A stretch of DNA of 64,000 bases from Diphasiastrum complanatum. Lineage: Eukaryota > Streptophyta > Lycopodiopsida > Lycopodiales > Lycopodiaceae. How positions within the stretch are numbered: position 1 is the first letter of the stretch; every line of letters begins with the position of its first letter. Shown piece by piece: positions 22,277 through 33,457 of this stretch. The stretch is taken from the NCBI GenBank assembly GCA_029204225.1, contig CM055100.1:4665737-4729736 (forward strand), given 5' to 3'. The translations under genes were made by a program, and so were the position numbers. The notes beneath the pieces are model-generated. The model was not told where the DNA came from, searched no databases, and saw only the letters and a list, made by a program, of their open reading frames with translations.

Positions 22277-22712
22277 TGTAGGAATCCAGAATCAAGACTA
22301 TTCATTAACACAAAGTATTCTCAAAGAGAAGAGAGAGACGGTTAGACGACCCTCTTGTAGAAACTTGTGGATAGTCAATATGAACAGTAGATTGATTAAC
22401 AAAAGTGTGTCACATACAAATGAATGGCTACATATAAGTAGTCCAAGATGGCTATCTACCTTGTTGGCCATCCAATAACTTGACTAATGGCTATCTAGCT
22501 ACCATAAGTTACATAGAATAATTAAGTACCCCAAATAACAAGTTAGGTACTTAATTCACATGTATAGGCCCCTAGTGGACCCACGAGTCCCTACAAGTTA
22601 GTTTCATACTAACTTGGGCCTAAAATATAAATGACCATAGTTACACAGATCTCGACCTTTTGGGTCATAGTAACCTATGACTTCTACATCATTTACATTT
22701 ATTATTCTAACA
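22277..22712 (-). repeat. 3' LTR (436 bp)
   Basis: On minus it starts TGTTAGAATAATAAATG after a purine-rich AAGGAGGG and ends GATTCCTACA. It has the same length as the LTR at 31530-31965 and closely similar sequence. Confidence 0.9.
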
Positions 22713-22787
22713 CCCTCCTTAAATGAAAATGACATGTAGAAATGACATGTATTCACTAAGTAAGAAAATCAGCATGTTGCTTTAAAT

Positions 22788-24030
22788 TTAAAGCTTCACA
22801 AAGACCTTTAAATCGAACTTGATCTTATAAACCCATTTACAGCCAATTGCTTTCTTTCCATGTGGAAGATCAACAAGAACCCATGTTTGGTTCTTTATGA
22901 GTGAGTCATACTCCTCTTTCATCGCGTCCTCCCAACATTTTACTCCTCTGGCCTGCTCATAAAAAACAGGTTCTATTGCACTATCCTCAATAGATGTAAG
23001 AGCAAAATCAGAAAAATCAGCAAATTCTACTGATTTAGATGAGGCACGAGTCTTCCCTTCATAGAAGCGGTTCACTTTGTTGTCCTGCAAAGTCTGCAAC
23101 AGCCATTTAGGGATTGGTTTAGGCTGTCCAACAGCCTTACTTTGATCAACGCTTTGCTGTCCAAAGTGATCTCAACTGTCAACACTTTGCTGTCCAAAGT
23201 GCTCTGAAATTGGACTATGTTGTCCAAAGTTTTCAACAGGCCGTTCCTCTTCATAAATCTGCTCCTCTTGATGAATTATGGGTTGTTCGCTTGAAGAACC
23301 AGTGGGCTGTCCATTAGAGGATGATGGCAGTCCCTCCTCTTCAACATTAGATGGTGATACCAAATCTGGAAACACTTCAACATAGTCATCTTGGGGGATG
23401 TCCCCTTTCATGATATGAATGGGCGCAAGATCATAGGAGTTCTTCTCATCAAAATGAACATCACGACTCACTATGATTTTGTTAGTATCCACATTAAACA
23501 ATCTATAGCCTTTACTTTCACTACTATAGCCCATAAGAAGGCATTTTACTCATTTATCATCTAGTTTGGATCTTAGCTTATCGGGAATAAATGCTTAAGC
23601 CGTGCAACCAAAAGTGCGAAAGTGAGAAACCGATGGCTTCTTACCATACCAAACTTCATAAGGAGTCAAAATCTTCAAGGCTTTAGTCGAACACAGATTA
23701 CTAATGTATGCCGCTGTAATAACCGCTTCAGCCCAAAACTTGTGGGGAACGCCCTTTGCCTTAAGCATACAATGAGCCATCTCCATGATTGTGCGATTTT
23801 TCCTCTCAGCAACACCATTTTGTTGCGGTGTGTAAGGTGTAGTCATTTGATGTAGAATGCCTTTGCTTTGAAGAAACGTGCCGAACGTACTTTTAATGTA
23901 TTCCCCTCCTCGGTCGGTGCGTAGTATTTTCAAAGTATGCCCAAATTGATTTTCTATCATAGCTAGAAAATCTTTGAAGCGTTGAAAAACTTCAGATTTT
24001 GCCTTCATAGGAAAGTCATATTGCAGGTAG
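22788..24030 (-). pseudogene. Copia integrase, linker and RT start, broken
   Basis: The integrase part (24008-23595) carries ILRTDRGGEYIKSTFGTFLQ, TPYTPQQNGVAERKNRTIM and the C-terminal AYISN, YEVWYGKKPSVSHFRTFGC words. It lacks the HSDVCGP and IDDFSRF start. After a stop, the linker continues (23534-23172) with a Gln/Glu/Ser-rich region in which FGQ(Q/H)S repeats several times. It ends (23099-22788) at the RT start GKKAIGCKWVYKIKF. There it is joined by deletion to the last RNase H codons (LKVFVKL frame, the sequence equivalent to 31440-31500). Confidence 0.88.
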
Positions 24031-25002
24031 CTCAGCTATCAATCACCCAATCAATGGAAGAAAAAACAGCAACCTGCAGTAGTGTTGTTTTCTGCTGAAA
24101 AACCAGCAAGTCGAGAAGTGGTAGAAATCTCATTTTGATTAGAGATGAGATTGTTAGTGACAAAAGCAAAATCACCATTGAAAGAACCATCCTCCTTTTG
24201 ATGTTCTAATGAAATCATGGTTGTATTTGTATCAATACCTTTCTCTTTATCCTTAGTAAGCTTCTTCCTACATTCCTTTATGTGGTGCCCATACTTTTTA
24301 CAATAATGGCACTTACCCTTCTTTTTGGATCCTTGATCTTGGCCTTCCTTGGATTTTTGATCCTTGGAAGAAGAAGGCTTACCTTTCCACTTGCCCTTGC
24401 CTTTGCCTTTGGTGAAGAAGGCTTGATCTTCTTGTTCACCAAAATTAATCCTTGTTAGCTCTTCTTGGAGAAGTAAGCCAACAAGCTCTTCAAAGGAGAT
24501 TTGTTGTCCCCTAAGAGATATGCTTAAATTAGACACAAATGGAAGATAGGAATGAGGAAGTGAATTAAGAGTAATTGAAGCAAATTGAGAGTTCTCGACA
24601 ATTTCGTCAATGCTAAGAAGCTCTTCACGAAGATCCTTGATCTTCATTAAGTGATTTGAAAGCATATCACCCTCTTGCATCTTCAATGTTGAGAGTTGAT
24701 TACGTAGAAAAAGCACTTTCGCTGTATTCTTCACTTGGACCATCTTGGCAAGCACTTTCCAAGCACTCTTGGAAGTCTTGCATGATCGAATGTGAGGTAG
24801 GATTGATCTCTTCACGGATAGTAGCTCTTGACGGTGTAGTAGGTGCCAAACTAGGTGGCCTCTCTTCATCACCACTTACAACTTCAAAGAAACCTTTAGC
24901 AATAATGAGGTTTTTGATCATATAGCACCACAAGGAGAAATTAGTTCCATCCAACCTATCTTCATTGAACAAAGAACCTATAGATTCAAATTCTTTAGCC
25001 AT
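24031..25002 (-). pseudogene. Copia gag with zinc knuckle, frameshifted
   Basis: It starts MAKEFESIGSLFNEDRLDG at 25002, with NFSLWCYMIKNLIIAKGF as the gag N-terminal helix region. After a frame change near 24700-24870 it continues with KTSKSAWKVLAKMVQVKN and a CCHC knuckle CHYCKKYGHHIKEC near 24280-24320. The frame ends with a truncated protease start (WVIDS near 24040) joined directly to integrase. Gag would form the particle. The frameshift and the missing protease make this copy defective. Confidence 0.85.
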
Positions 25003-25564
25003 TTCTGAAAATTCAGCTAATAGTAGATGGGAAAAACAGATTCCAAGCCAAAATCTACTAAAAAATCAGCAAAATCAAACTGAATTAATGAGCACTATAG
25101 ATTGCAATACACCACATGCAATAGCTCATTCACAAGAAGATATAGGTGGCTGTATTCTGCTGAAATAACAGAATACTAACTAATATGCAGGCTTCCAATG
25201 AAGCCAAAACCACAACCAGAACTTTTGTGGTAAAATGGTGTGCACTCAATGTGCTAATGGAGCAGATGGTAGGACCTTCTTGCAGGCTCAAAAACAGAAA
25301 AATTTCAGCCACTAAAAATGTGTTAAAAACACATTTGTCTTCAAGGTAGATGGGCGCCCTCCTCCAAAAAGAAAATCTGAAATTTGAAGCATGTAATCTG
25401 ATTTCAATCACATGAAAATTAGTTGAGCATGGGCGCCCTACTGCTGGCTCCTAAATGAGTGGAGGTTCCAAGCTTCTCCCTGCAATTTCCTGCACAAAAA
25501 ACAAGGAGCCGAACAGTTCTCTCTCCACAAAAATCAGAAAAATTCTGATTTTTATGAACCAAAA
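25003..25564 (-). other. Leader of the deleted copia, PBS missing
   Basis: This AT-rich leader has short words repeated (GGGCGCCC at about 25350 and 25432). On minus it joins the 5' LTR remnant directly, without a TGGTATCAGAGC site. Confidence 0.6.
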
Positions 25565-25882
25565 AAAGTGTGTCACATACAAATGAATGGCTACATATAA
25601 GTAGTCCAAGATGGCTATCTACCTTCATGACTGTTGGTCGTCCAATAACTTGACTAATGGCTATCTAGCTACCATAAGTTACATAAAATAATTAAGTACC
25701 CCAAATAACAAGTTAGGTACTTAATTCACATGTATAGGCCCCTAGTGGACCCACGAGTCCCTACAAGTTAGTTTCATACTAACTTGGGCCTAGAATATAA
25801 ATGACCATGGTTACACAGATCTCGACCTTTTGGGTCATAGTAACCTATGACTTCTACATCATTTACATTTATTATTCTAACA
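25565..25882 (-). repeat. 5' LTR remnant lacking R/U5
   Basis: On minus it begins TGTTAGAATAATAAATG and matches the 3' LTR for about 318 of 436 bp, then changes after ACACACTTTT into leader sequence. The deletion removed the LTR end and PBS. Confidence 0.85.
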
Positions 25883-25990
25883 TGGCTGTCCACTATTTTC
25901 CAGATTTGAAAGTGTTCAATGTCCTTGATTGTTAGCATCTTAAATTCAGCCCAATAGCAATTGAAATAGCCTACATTTGGTATCAGAGCA
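25883..25990 (+). repeat. Right part of the interrupted copia LTR, and PBS
   Basis: It begins with the right TGGCT duplication (25883-25887), continues the LTR of 21960-22276 and ends CTACA at 25975. The PBS TGGTATCAGAGCA is at 25978-25990. Confidence 0.75.
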
Positions 25991-26342
25991 ACTAAGATCC
26001 AATCTCCTCCAAACTTTGCATTTTTCAGGATAGGACTCTTGGCATCCTTGAAAGGTATCTTTGTTCATATCACATTTTTGGTGCAGATTTCTATCAAAAG
26101 TATTATGCAAGGCTCTTAGCCACTCAAAGGGGCAAAGTTTGATCTATAATTTGCATCCTACAACTGAAATTTCGGTAAGTTATGGAGATTCTCTCTCTCT
26201 AGAGGGAGCAAAAGGGATTCTCTCTCTCTCTAGAGGGAGCAAAAGGAGCAGGAGGCAAATCTGGTTTTCTAATCAAATTTTGCCTATGAGGTCTTTTCTA
26301 ATCTTTTTGTGTGCTTTATAGGAAGATGTTTACATATACTTC

Positions 26343-27115
26343 ATGGCTGAAAAGGGAGAATTTATTTTCCTTGGTGAAAGTTCCAAATTAGATAGTAATA
26401 ATTACATGATTTGGAAATTTAAATCAAGAATATTTGGTTATGGTAGATCTATGGGATTTGACAATTGAAGAAGAAGAATCTCCTTCTCTTCCTGAAAATG
26501 ATACATCTGATGAGGAGGATACAACTTTCAAGAGGAAAAAGGTTTTTGATAAAAGAGCTGATAGAGCACTAGCCATAATCAATGTCTATTAAGGATAGCC
26601 TTATTCCACATGTCACTAATGTCAAATCACCTAGGGAGGCTTGGGAGAAATTCCAACAAATGTTTTGAGACATCTTCCCCACTAGGATCCTCTTCCTCAA
26701 GCAAAAGTTTCATACCTTGAAGATGAGTGAGGGAGAAGCTATGACACCATACTTGATAAGAATCAAAGATGTGGTAGATCAATTGAAGGATGTAGGGAAG
26801 GATGTAGATGACCTCGACATGGTTAGTGTCACCCTCAATGGTCGTCCTCCACAATTTCAGCATCTTGTCACCACATTAAATGTTATAAAGAAACCGCCAA
26901 AATACGATCATGTGGCTAGAATTCTTCTTCAAGAAAAATTAAGATCCCAAACTTATGAGACAGCAAAGGTTATTGCACAATCTCAGCTCTTGTTGCATAC
27001 AACAACAAGAAAAATCCAAAGAATAAGAAGAAACAAGGTTCTAATGCTTCTAACAATTCCAAGTGTTCTATTTGTGGTAGGAAAAGCCACAAAGAAGCAG
27101 ATTGTTGATTCAAGG
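26343..27115 (+). pseudogene. Copia gag remnant with CCHC knuckle
   Basis: It starts MAEKGEFIFLGESSKLDSNN, with YMIWKFKSRIFGY as the gag N-terminal motif. After frameshifts and stops it resumes at 26717 with KMSEGEAMTPYLIRIKDVVD. A third frame gives the zinc knuckle CSICGRKSHKEADC at about 27064-27105. Gag of the element whose 5' LTR is 21960-25975. Nothing of protease or pol follows. A tandem duplication of about 31 bp (TCTCTAGAGGGAGCAAAAG twice, 26185-26250) lies in its leader. Confidence 0.8.
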
Positions 27116-27660
27116 ACGATCCTGTTGAATTTCACACGTGTGGGAGTGCCACAAAGTGTGATTTTGATCTCCTAAGATGTGGTGATTGCACATAGATCAT
27201 ACATAGATTGAAAACCAAGATCTATTCCGTCAATCTAAGGCAAGAGCACTTTTCTACATGCATAAATCAATCATACAAGTACATTCACAAGTGTGGAGAC
27301 CTGAGTATGAAAATGCCCTCCTCTCGAGTAGAGAGAGAATCAACCATCAAAAACTCGAGTAGAGAGAGAAACCAATTTTGACTCAAAATGTGTAGAAATC
27401 TCATAACTCCAAAAAACTTAATTACAAATGAAGTAAGTCACATATAAGTAGTAATCTAGGGTGACGGGGAGTGAAACATGATTGGACCCTGTTAGACATA
27501 ACTAAACATTCACCTCTCAGTTTAGTAATCACTAGTTATCCGTGAGCTCAAATTTGTAAGGCCCACGTTATGAGGAGAAGCCATAATTGAGCACGCTTGT
27601 TAGTATGGGGTATGGGGTCTAATGTGAGACTATGATGGTTATGAGATGGCTGGATTGCAT
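27116..27660. other. No gene recognised
   Basis: AT-rich sequence with short direct repeats of CTCGAGTAGAGAGAGA (near 27315-27370). No coding evidence. Confidence 0.5.
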
Positions 27661-27780
27661 ATAGCAGGAAGTCTAGGGGGGTTCGGGGGCAGAGCCCCCC
27701 GAGAAACAGGGGGTCCGGGGGGCGGTAGGCCCCCGGCGGGGAGTTTGGGGGGCAGAGCCCCCCAACGGCTGTTCGCTCTC
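27661..27780. repeat. GC-rich hairpin cluster, possible LTR U3 structure
   Basis: An isolated GC-rich patch in AT-rich DNA. Inverted repeats such as GGGGGCAGAGCCCCC occur twice (near 27685-27700 and 27750-27763), with GGCGGTAGGCCCCC between, and several G4-G6 runs. Similar G-run/AGAGCCCCC hairpins are known in U3 regions of some plant LTRs. A TATA-like CTATATAACT follows near 27798. It may be a solo LTR whose ends I cannot fix. Confidence 0.55.
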
Positions 27781-28382
27781 TCTGATGGTGGTTGCCACTA
27801 TATAACTACCACATTGAGAAGCATTCCTCAGCAGTTGGAGCATTCTGTTTATTGTAGATCAGTCGTCCAGAGTCTATTCAAGATCGCCATTGAAGCCCTT
27901 CTCCAGAGTGCACAGATTGGATAGCACCATCATCATATGTACTGGCTTTATTATCAGATTCGAGTTTATTGTCTCTTGTCTATGCTGAATTCAATTGTCA
28001 ATTATAATAGACCCCTTCTTTCCCTCCTCTAAATCCTATTGGTTGAGTGACATATGAGCCCTCAAACTTGATTGGGCCAAATTGATGAATATCTCTCTTT
28101 TGATTGGACCCTAACTCTCATGCCAACACATAGGGACATGTCACACACCAAATCTTTACTTGACAAATGTTATAAGCCTAACTTGACTCGAGCTACATCA
28201 CAACCTACTTTAGGCCTAATCATGCTTTGACATGTGTGCTTGCCTATTTTGCCTCTAATACCAAAAATGGCCCTATCACCTACTTACACATAGATGTAGG
28301 AAAGCAAGAGACAAGTCACCAAGATCTAGTTATCAATCAATCTCCACAAGAAACAAGAGAGAAGAGGCTGGGCGCCCAACTC

Positions 28383-28416
<34 letters not shown>

Positions 28417-28572
28417 CAGCAACAAGAGCAATGGAGAGCCAAACTGTATAAAATGGAATACACAATGAGCATCTAAGTACTCTACCTGGATGTGACCAAA
28501 TGCCAGCAAACCCTAAGGTAAACCACTTCCTAAATGTAGGGCACCCCCAAAAGTCAAGATAGGGCCCTCATT
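27781..28572. other. No gene recognised; short (GA)n
   Basis: Unassigned AT-rich DNA with a (GA)n run at 28384-28413. Some sequence around 27800-28000 may belong to the putative LTR noted at 27661. Confidence 0.45.
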
Positions 28573-29575
28573 CTTCCCAATGGAGAAGAAAAGTACATTC
28601 GAAATGTACTTTATATTCCTAAGATTAAAAAAAATCTCATTTCGGTCTTTACAATCATGAATCAAGGATTGATTGTAGAATTTAAAGAAGACAAACGTCT
28701 TATAAAAGACCCAAAGAGATCACTTTTAATTGTTGCTTCGGGAACATTGCGAGGAGGTTTGTTTTTGTTGGATATTTATGAACCTAAAGCTTTGACATCC
28801 TTTGGTCTTGTTGCTACTAATTCACATGCATTGGAGTTGGCTAAACTATGGCATGCGAGGTACGGGCACCTCAATTTTGGAAGTTTGAATGTGTTAAAGA
28901 AATTCAACATGGTGGAAGGCATTCCAAATATGGAGCATCCCGAAGGACATGTATGCGAAGGATGCATACTTGGTAAGTTTCAACAGAAGCCTTTTCCTAT
29001 TGATGGGACTATCAAAGTTGGTGATAAGTTTGCCTTAATTCATAGTGATGTATGTGGTCCAATGAGGACCGAATCCATTGGTAAATGCTACTTCGTTACT
29101 TTTATTGATGATTTTTCAAGGTTTACATGGATCTTTCCTATGAAGGCAAAATCTGAAGTTTTTCAACGCTTCAAAGATTTTCTAGCTATGATAGAATATC
29201 AATTTGGGCATACTTTGAAGATACTACGTACCGACCGAGGAGGGGAATACATTAAAAGTACGTTCGGCACGTTTCTTCAAAGCAAAGGCATTCTACATCA
29301 AATGCCTACACCTTACACACCGCAACAAAATGGTGTTGCCGAGAGGAAAAATCGCACAATCATGGAGATGGCTCATTGTATGCTCAAGGCAAAGGGCGTT
29401 CCCCACAAGTTTTGGGCTGAAGCGATTATTACGGCGGCATACATTAGTAATCGGTGTCCGACTAAAGCTTTGAAGATTTTGAGTCCTTATGAAGTTTGGT
29501 ATGGTAAGAAGCCATCGGTTTCTCACTTTGGGGACATCCCCAAGATGACCATGTTGAAGTGTTTCCAGATTTGAT
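28573..29575 (+). pseudogene. Copia protease end, GAG_pre-integrase and integrase
   Basis: Order seen: protease C-terminal YIPKIKKNLISV; GAG_pre with LWHARYGHLNFGSL and CEGCILGKFQQKPFP; integrase with LIHSDVCGPM, VTFIDDFSRFTWIFPM, LRTDRGGEYIKSTF and TPYTPQQNGVAERKNRTIME. The D, D and E positions are present. At YGKKPSVSHF (about 29528) a deletion joins it, out of frame, to the linker (GDIPK..., equivalent to GDIPQDDYVEVFPD in the minus copy). The integrase C-terminal end is therefore lost and a TGA follows at 29572-29574. Confidence 0.92.
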
Positions 29576-31502
29576 ATCACTATCTAATGTTGAAGAGGAG
29601 GGACTGCCATCATCCTCTAATGGACAGCCCACTGGTTCTTCAAGCGAACAGCCCATAATTCATCAAGAGGAGCAGATTTATGAAGAGGAACGGCCTGTTG
29701 AAAACTTTGGACAGCATAGTCCAATTTCAGAGCACTTTGGACAGCAAAGTGTTGACAGTTCAGATCACTTTGGACAGCAAAGCGTTGATCGAAGTAAGGT
29801 TGTTGGACAGCCTAAACCAGTCCCTAAATGGCTGTTGCAGACTTTGCAGGACAGCAAAGTGAACCGTTTCTATGAAGGGAAGACTCGTGCCTCATCTAAA
29901 TCAGTAGAATTTGCTGATTTTTCTGATTTTGCTCTTACATCTATTAAGGATAGTGCAATAGAACCTGTTATTTATGAGCAGGCCAGAGGAGTAAAATGTT
30001 GGGAGAACGCGATGAAAGAGGAGTATGACTCACTCATAAAGAACCAAACATAGGTTCATGTTGATCTTCCACATGGAAAGAAAGCAATTGGCTGTAAATG
30101 GGTTTATAAGATCAAGTACAAGTCCGATGGTACTGTCGAAAGGTACAAGCCAAGACTTGTTGCCAAAGGTTATGCGCAAAAGGAGGGCATTGATTATGAG
30201 GAAACTTTTGCACCTACCGCACGAATAACTACCGTAAGGATAGTCACTGCTTTGGCTGCCCATCATGGTTGGCGTATGCACCAACTTGACATAAAGACAG
30301 CCTTCCTCAATGGTGATCTTAATGAGGAAGTTTACCTTCAGCAACCTGCTGGTTTTTTGGCTGCAGGTCAAGAAGACAAAGTGTGTCTTCTCAAGGAGGC
30401 TCTCTATGGACTAAAACAAGGCCCAAGGATGTGATATCAAAAGATACACACATACTTTTGTGATCGTGGGCTTTCTAACAGTCCTAGTGAATCTACGCTT
30501 TATGTCATGCATACATCTGAGTTTATCATCATCATTTTGCTATATGTTGATGATATTATCATTACGGATAGTAATGAACAATATATTGCAGCCTTAAAAT
30601 CTGATCTTGCTTCAGTTTATGATACATCAGATTTAAACCAATTGCATTTCTACCTTGGTCTTGAGTTTTTGCAAGGAAAGGCTAGAATCTTCATTACCCA
30701 ACAGCGGTACATTAAGCAGATTTTGAAGCGTTTCAAAATGGAAGATTGCAAGCCGGTTGCTACACCAATTGAGACGGGCCTGAAGTTAAGTAATCAAAGT
30801 GGTGGTGAACCATTTGATACTACACTATATTGTCAAGCGGTTGGAAGTCTCATTTACTTATGCAACTCAAGACCAGACATATCTTATAGTGTTTCCCTCA
30901 TGAGTCAATTCATGCATGCTACGTTGACATCACATTGGAAAGCATTGAAGAGGATCCTTCGACATCTTCAAGGAAGTAAAACACTTGGTCTGTTTTATCC
31001 TTCTAGTGATGATGCATGTTTGGCTGGTTTTTGTTACTCAGATTGGGGTGGAGATCAAGACACTAGACGCTCTACTATTGGTCATTGCTTTTTCATTGGA
31101 GATTTTGCAGTTTCTTGGTTAAGCAAGAAGCAGCCCACCGTTGCTACATCCTCAAGTGAAGCAAAATATAGAGCAACGTTTTCAGCCACTACAAAGTGTA
31201 TATGGCTGAGACAATTACTTGTCGATATGAAGCATGGCCAGCCCTCAGCTACTCTCCTATTTACGGATAGTCAAAGTGCTATCGCCATTGCACGAAATCC
31301 AGTATTTCATGCAAGAACAAAGCATATTGAGATCCACTATCACTTTGTTCGGGAGAAGCTTCATAATGGCGACATCACGCTTGAATATTGTCCCATGGAG
31401 GATAATATTGCAGATGTGTTCACTAAGGCATTGCCTAGAGTTCAATTTAAAGGTCTTTGTGAAGCTTTAAATTTAAAGCAACATGCTGATTTTCTTACTT
31501 AG
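29559..31502 (+). pseudogene. Copia linker, reverse transcriptase and RNase H with stops
   Basis: The linker has Gln/Ser-rich FGQQS-type repeats (29700-29800). RT has IGCKWVYKIKYKSDGTV, RLVAKGYAQKEGIDYEETFA, HQLDIKTAFLNGDLNEEVY and the catalytic LLYVDDIII (near 30540). RNase H has SWLSKKQPTVATSSSEA, FTDSQSAI, HARTKHIEIHYHFVRE and NIADVFTKALPR. Two in-frame stops interrupt it: TAG at 30051-30053 where the minus copy has Trp (NQTWVLV), and TGA at about 30432-30434 in place of the Trp expected after GPRM. The C-terminal 331 codons (30507-31502) are open. Confidence 0.93.
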
Positions 31503-31529
31503 TGAATACATGTCATTTTCATTTGAGGG

Positions 31530-31965
31530 TGTTAGCATAATAAATGTAAATGATGTAGAAGCCATAGGTTACTATGACCCAAAAGGTCAAAATCTGTGTA
31601 ACCATGGTCATTTATATTTTAGGCCCAAGTTAGTATGAAACTAACTTGTCGTGGGTCCACTAAGGGCCTATACATGTGAATTAAGTACCTAACTTGTTAT
31701 TTGGGGTACTTGATTATTTTATGTAACTTATGGTAGCTAGATAGCCATTAGTCAAGTTATTGGACAGCCAACAGTCATGAAGGTAAATAGCCATCTTGGA
31801 CTACGTATATGTAGCCATTCATTTGTATGATACACACTTTTGTTAAGCAATCTACGGTTCCTATTGGCTGTCCACAAATTCTTACAAGAGGGTCATCTAA
31901 CCATCTCTCTCTTCTCTTTGAGAATACTTTGTGATAATGAATAGTCTTGATTCTGGATTCCTACA
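31530..31965 (+). repeat. 3' LTR (436 bp) of the plus-strand copy
   Basis: It starts TGTTAGCATAATAAATG after ATTTGAGGG and ends GATTCCTACA. Same length as 22277-22712, with scattered differences. Confidence 0.9.
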
Positions 31966-32249
31966 AATGTTTCTTATTGATAACTAGTAAAATTCAGGAG
32001 ATATGTATTTTACCTTACCTTCATTTAAGTAAACAGCGTAAAATATTCGAATATCAATTTGATATTATTATTCTTTCATTTCATATATTCTGCTTGTTAT
32101 AATTTATATCTAAGCACTGACGTAACCTCACTAGTAACAAGCTAGTTCAAATACTGCCTCCAGGTGAGGCAAATTCTAACACAACCAGATTGCCTTCTCA
32201 AATATATCATGATTTAAATCAAACCATGAGGTCTTCCATAATGAAATCA
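31966..32249. other. No gene recognised
   Basis: AT-rich flank with no coding signal. It may belong to the host DNA into which the plus-strand copia inserted. Confidence 0.5.
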
Positions 32250-33053
32250 ATAAGGTTCGAAATGAGATGGGAATTTTTGAACAACTTCCCTCAAGTTTGA
32301 ATATTTTAGGTGAGTTCTGATATCCGCCAGCCCTTTCACTGGATCCTCAAGTGCAACCTTTCCGTCAATTACCCACAGATTAGTACCTCACCAAAGTGTT
32401 TGTGTAGGTAATTGAGGAACCAAATATAAAATGTGCTCATTTGCAACCTATTTCAAGCTATAATCTGAGAGGCTTTTTCGATTTGTGCATAGAGTAGGCT
32501 AATGATCGCATCCAGCTAATGAAGGCAGGAGATGAGCTATGCTACACTTTATCAAATCTCTTTGGTTACGTTTACATAGCCTGCTCATCACCATATTTGG
32601 AAACAAAACCCCAGAAAGTATTCAAATAAAATGCGGTTAGAATAATGAGGAGGAAAGGAAACAGTACTTATGAGATGCAACAAAGAGTTCATCATCTCGA
32701 GCACCGTTGAGATTATCCGTGCCCAGCTTCACCAGAAAGGATCTCCAATGCAACCGCTCTTCTCCCGGCACACTATGGAACCTATGCAAACACAACCCAC
32801 AACACAAAAACCCAAAAAAGGAAAAATGAGCAAGGCTGGCTGTAGATCTGTAGTATCCTATAACTATTACTCCTACAAGGAGGATGAGCAAAAACAAAGA
32901 GATGCATAGATTTTACCGTTCAAGGAGAACATTTCCTGAGGAATTGGCAAACAGCACACTCATCAACATCGTGGCGATCCAGAAAAGGCAAACTGAATGA
33001 ATAGCAAGCTCTTGATGCCTCCTTTTCAAGTTCCACCATGAGTATTGCACATC
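32250..33053 (-). pseudogene. Exons of an unrecognised host gene (possible membrane protein), partial
   Basis: Exon 32917-33053 on minus (after CATCTAG, before GTAAAA) reads DVQYSWWNLKRRHQELAIHS, then a hydrophobic stretch VCLFWIATMLMSVLFA that may be a membrane helix. The next exon begins after TTTGCATAG near 32790, completes the split codon and continues FHSVPGEERLHWRSFLVKLG then DNLNGARDDELFVASHK (end near 32674). Frame is kept across the intron (phase 2). Further minus-strand pieces read VANEHILYLVPQLPTQTL (near 32440) and, after one stop in the same frame, LWVIDGKVALEDPVKGLADI and LREVVQKFPSHFEPY (about 32380-32250). I do not recognise the protein. The internal stop suggests decay or an unseen intron. 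Confidence 0.5.
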
Positions 33054-33457
33054 CTAGATGGGCATCTGGATGTAGATGCTAGGGTTAGGGTGGCTTGGCC
33101 CACATGCCTTACTCACATCCACATCTAGGAACTACACCATTGCTCCAAAAAAATCGATAAATACAAACAGGCCAATTGTTACATTTTGTTTCACCTCTTT
33201 ATTTTAGATTTGTAGGTTTATGAATTTGGCTAGATTTAAGGTCCAAAAAAAACTTTAGTTGTTAATAAATATTGGATAAGTTTTTTATCTTTAAAAAATG
33301 TAAGCAAAAAATTTTGTTTACGGCTTAGTCGGGACCTCTAGATTCTAACTTCTATGCTAGACTATCTCTAACCTAACACAATGCATCTAAACAATAATCA
33401 GACTAATCAACAATTAATGTATGTTAACGTCTATTTACTGGCCGTCTAATGTATTTA

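Larger units (their letters stand above)
22277..25882 (-). mobile_element. Deleted Ty1/copia element nested in another copia LTR
   Basis: It is flanked by TGGCT duplications. In minus-strand order: a shortened 5' LTR 25565-25882, leader, gag, start of protease, integrase C-terminal two thirds, linker, RT start, the last codons of RNase H, 3' LTR 22277-22712. Missing are the R/U5 part of the 5' LTR with the PBS, most of protease, the N-terminal part of integrase, and nearly all RT and RNase H. A better preserved 3' half of the same family lies at 28573-31965 on plus. It cannot move by itself. Confidence 0.9.
28573..31965 (+). mobile_element. 5'-truncated copia element, same family as 22277-25882
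   Basis: It starts abruptly within protease (YIRNVLYIPKIKKNLISV, 28580-28650), then GAG_pre-integrase, integrase, linker, RT, RNase H, a purine-rich tract and 3' LTR 31530-31965. The 5' LTR, leader, gag and most of protease are absent. It keeps the RT and RNase H that the minus-strand copy has lost, while both copies have lost different parts of integrase. Confidence 0.92.
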
